The position numbers and the translations under genes were made by a program. Below are positions 61,656-64,000 of a stretch of DNA of 64,000 bases, one piece after another. A model generated the notes under the pieces. The model made no database searches, was not told the origin of the DNA, and saw only the letters and a program-made list of their open reading frames with translations. The stretch's first letter is position 1; each line of letters begins with the position of its first letter. This stretch comes from Thiofilum sp. (GTDB lineage Bacteria; Pseudomonadota; Gammaproteobacteria; Thiotrichales; Thiotrichaceae), in the NCBI RefSeq assembly GCF_016711335.1, contig NZ_JADJTF010000001.1, forward strand, positions 1,364,001 to 1,428,000, given 5' to 3'.

Positions 61656-63170
61656 TTAGCTTAAAAAAGCATGATAAGCGGGGTTATCGGTTTCATCCCA
61701 ATAGTCATACCCTAAATTAGCTAAAAAGGTTTGAAACTCCATTTGATCTTGTTCGGGTACTTGAATCCCTACTAATACCCGCCCAAAGTCTGAGCCGTGA
61801 TTACGATAATGGAATAAACTAATATTCCAGCCCGCACTCATACCGGTAAGAAAATGCAGCAAAGCTCCGGGACGTTCGGGAAACATAAAGCGATACAAGC
61901 GCTCATCTTTTAAGCCTTGAGCATGCCCACCTACCATATAGCGTAAATGAACTTTAGCGACTTCGTTATCGGTTAGATCAATGACTTGACCAAATTGATG
62001 TTGGAGTTTGGCGATTAAGGCTTGGCGTTCAGTCTTACCACCCGCAATTTTAATACCAGCAAATACTTGAGCTTGGCGAGCATCTGCATAACGGTAGTTA
62101 AACTCTGTAATGGAGCGATTCGCGATAGCCTCGCAAAACTGCTTAAAGCTGCCCGGACGCTCTGGAATAGTCACAGCCATTAGAATTTCGCGCCCTTCAC
62201 CTAATTCAGCGCGTTCTGCAACATGGCGTAACCGATCAAAGCTAATATTTGCACCACTACAAACCGCTACTAGGTGTTGATCCTGACATTGCTGAGCTGC
62301 AACATATTTTTTAATAGCTGCGACACTGAGTGCACCCGCTGGTTCTAAAACAGTACGAGTTGCCTCAAACACATCTTTAATCGCGGCACAGGTTTCATCC
62401 GTATTGACTAAGATCACTTCATCGACAACTTCTCTAGCAATGGCAAAGGTTTGTTCGCCAATGAGTTTTACCGCCGCGCCATCAGCAAAGGTTCCAATCT
62501 GATCGAGTTGGACGCGCTTTTGTGCATGGATAGCGGTGTAGAGGGTGGGTGCTTCTTCGTGTTCTACCGCGATAATTTTGGTATTGGGGCAAAGATATTT
62601 AATATAGCTTCCCATCCCTGCCACTAGGCCACCACCACCTACGGTAATAAATACTGCATCAATAGGATCAGGATGTTGGCGCAATAGTTCTACTGCCACT
62701 GTGCCTTGTCCGGCAATCACATCTAAATCATCAAAGGGATGGACAAAAGTCATACCTTCGGTGCGCTCTAATTCACGCGCATACAGATAGGCTTCATCAA
62801 AATTATTGCCATGTAATACCGCATTGCCGCCTAAGGCTTTAACATTATTTACTTTAATATCAGGGGTAATCTTAGGCATGACAATCGTGGTTTTAATGCC
62901 TAGTTTAGCACCTGATAAAGCCACACCTTGTGCATGATTTCCGGCTGAGGCGGTGACCACACCGCGAGCGCGTTCTTCGGCACTTAGTTGGTAAATTTTG
63001 TTAAATGCACCGCGTAATTTAAACGAAAAAACAGGCTGCGAGTCTTCACGTTTGAGAAAGACCTGATTGTTTAACCGTTGGCTGAGATTACGGGCATAAT
63101 CTAAAGATGTCTCGATGGCTACATCATAGACACGCGCTTTCAGGATGCGCTCTAGCAATGATTTATTCAT
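61656..63170 (-). CDS. ilvA: Threonine dehydratase (biosynthetic)
   Basis: 504 residues. The PLP lysine is in FSFKLRGAFNKIY, and the glycine-rich phosphate loop is in VGGGGLVAGMGSYI. Two ACT-like regulatory domains follow (about residues 325-410 and 420-504; RPGSFKQFCEAI, RPGALLHFL, NISLFHYRNHGSDFGRVLVG), as in feedback-inhibited IlvA. It deaminates threonine to 2-oxobutyrate for isoleucine. It is divergent from rpiA, 108 bases away. Its partner enzyme ilvD lies 12 kb upstream, in its own unit. Confidence 0.96.
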   Translation of the reverse strand: MNKSLLERILKARVYDVAIETSLDYARNLSQRLNNQVFLKREDSQPVFSFKLRGAFNKIYQLSAEERARGVVTASAGNHAQGVALSGAKLGIKTTIVMPKITPDIKVNNVKALGGNAVLHGNNFDEAYLYARELERTEGMTFVHPFDDLDVIAGQGTVAVELLRQHPDPIDAVFITVGGGGLVAGMGSYIKYLCPNTKIIAVEHEEAPTLYTAIHAQKRVQLDQIGTFADGAAVKLIGEQTFAIAREVVDEVILVNTDETCAAIKDVFEATRTVLEPAGALSVAAIKKYVAAQQCQDQHLVAVCSGANISFDRLRHVAERAELGEGREILMAVTIPERPGSFKQFCEAIANRSITEFNYRYADARQAQVFAGIKIAGGKTERQALIAKLQHQFGQVIDLTDNEVAKVHLRYMVGGHAQGLKDERLYRFMFPERPGALLHFLTGMSAGWNISLFHYRNHGSDFGRVLVGIQVPEQDQMEFQTFLANLGYDYWDETDNPAYHAFLS

Positions 63171-63278
63171 GACCCAAATAGCTAATTTATAGTAGCTCGG
63201 TAGTATAGGGCAAACTAGGCTGAACTGATATGATCGAAAGCCTTGTTTATTGCACTGACTTTAGGAGAGAACTAGACG

Positions 63279-63938
63279 ATGACCCTAGATGACATGAAAA
63301 AAGCAGCAGCGGAAGCAGCACTGGATTATATTGATTTTGAAATGATTGTAGGGGTAGGAACGGGTTCTACAGCTAATCATTTTATTGATGCCTTAGCACG
63401 CGTAAAAGGCAAAATGGATGGAGCGGTTGCTAGCTCTATTGCGACGGCTGAGCGCCTGAAAAAACATAATATTCCCGTTTTAGAGCTGAATGATGTGGGG
63501 CAATTAGCGGTCTATGTGGATGGTGCGGATGAAGCCACTAAGCATTTACATTTAATCAAGGGTGGTGGTGGGGCTTTAACCCGTGAAAAGATCGTTGCAG
63601 GAGCCAGTGAAAAGTTTATTTGTATTGCTGATTATACCAAACTTGTACCTATGCTAGGTAAGTTTCCCTTGCCAGTAGAAGTCATTCCTATGGCGCGTTC
63701 TTTGGTAGGTCGAGAGTTAGTTAAATTAGGGGGGCAGCCTGCATTGCGTACTGGTTTTACCACGGATAATGGTAATTTAATTCTCGATGTCAGCGGTTTA
63801 GAAATTTTAAATCCAGTGGAATTGGAAACCTTAATCAATCAAATTCCGGGTGTGGTTACCGTTGGAATCTTTGCTCATCGTCCAGCAGATATATTAATTT
63901 TAGGTAGTGAAACAGGCCTGCAAACCTATAAGGTCTAA
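63279..63938 (+). CDS. rpiA: Ribose-5-phosphate isomerase A
   Basis: 219 residues, complete. GVGTGSTANHFIDAL, VDGADEATKHLHLIKGGGGAL (catalytic Asp/Glu and Lys) and EKFICIADYTKLVPMLGKFP identify RpiA. It interconverts ribose- and ribulose-5-phosphate in the pentose phosphate pathway. An AGGAGAG ribosome site precedes the ATG. It shares the ilvA-rpiA divergent arrangement common in gammaproteobacteria. Confidence 0.97.
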   Translation: MTLDDMKKAAAEAALDYIDFEMIVGVGTGSTANHFIDALARVKGKMDGAVASSIATAERLKKHNIPVLELNDVGQLAVYVDGADEATKHLHLIKGGGGALTREKIVAGASEKFICIADYTKLVPMLGKFPLPVEVIPMARSLVGRELVKLGGQPALRTGFTTDNGNLILDVSGLEILNPVELETLINQIPGVVTVGIFAHRPADILILGSETGLQTYKV

Positions 63939-64000
63939 TTATTAGACCTCTATAGTATGGTTTAAAAGTAGGATTTAACCCATCCTAAGCAGTTACCAAA

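Noticed and set aside
1..64000. CRISPR arrays, rRNA genes, prophage or conjugative modules
   Set aside because: No regularly spaced repeats with unique spacers, no rRNA sequence, and no integrase, capsid, terminase or relaxase frames were seen.

Overview
The window looks like a chromosomal segment of a gammaproteobacterium. The housekeeping genes (hrpA, uup, argS, hisI with yidD, darP, rsuA, pilU, ilvD, ilvA, rpiA) are of gammaproteobacterial type, the DNA is moderately AT-rich, and a complete LiuR-controlled leucine/isovalerate operon is present. The TIR and caspase proteins carrying sulfatase-modifying-factor-like folds suggest a filamentous sulfur bacterium of the Thiotrichales (Thiothrix/Thiofilum/Thiolinea relatives). 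That placement is inference from protein character only; no rRNA gene is present to test it.

Layout. 1-4.5 kb: end of a DUF3501 gene, a TIR + FGE-sulfatase protein whose last 30 residues look like a retroelement-diversified variable region, tRNA-Asn, an Rpn-family nuclease gene, and a 75-bp internally deleted IS605-type element joined to a fragment of a second rpn copy. 4.5-16.9 kb: HAD phosphatase, DUF971-hisI-yidD, envelope and secreted proteins, an M1-type peptidase, a ChaN-PDZ protein, a SulP transporter, Uup and a heavy-metal-binding protein. 17.4-19.9 kb: a compact AT-rich three-gene cassette (TIGR04255 protein, HTH protein, unknown protein) that looks accessory. 20.5-26.6 kb: a MASE2-type diguanylate cyclase, hrpA and a secreted protein.

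26.8-43 kb: a branched-chain acyl-CoA catabolic region. IcmF, 3-hydroxybutyryl-CoA dehydrogenase and crotonase run leftward. LiuR, a class III CoA-transferase, isovaleryl-CoA dehydrogenase, thiolase, a second acyl-CoA dehydrogenase, methylcrotonyl-CoA carboxylase and HMG-CoA lyase run rightward. Two nearly identical LiuR-type palindromes, one between the divergent arms and one before liuA, tie the region together. The genes can convert isobutyryl-CoA through butyryl-CoA to acetyl-CoA, and isovaleryl-CoA to acetoacetate plus acetyl-CoA.

43-45.6 kb: a single-gene fusion of an Mrr-like nuclease with a ParA ATPase, then a yjdF-like gene split by an IS200-type element. 45.6-54.6 kb: an Lrp/AsnC-aldolase pair, ilvD-darP, two convergent Gly/Ser/Met-rich low-complexity proteins, and an orthocaspase-sigma factor-membrane protein operon. 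54.6-64 kb: a YciA-type thioesterase whose stop codon was hit by a TnpB element (tnpB itself carries an amber codon), META lipoprotein, argS, a palindromic repeat, pilU, rsuA, a low-complexity protein, ilvA and rpiA.

The strongest leads are the diversified TIR-FGE tail, the Mrr-ParA fusion, the TIGR04255 cassette, and the mini-IS605 whose right flank matches the intact rpn gene next to a TTAC motif. No CRISPR array, rRNA gene or prophage was seen.
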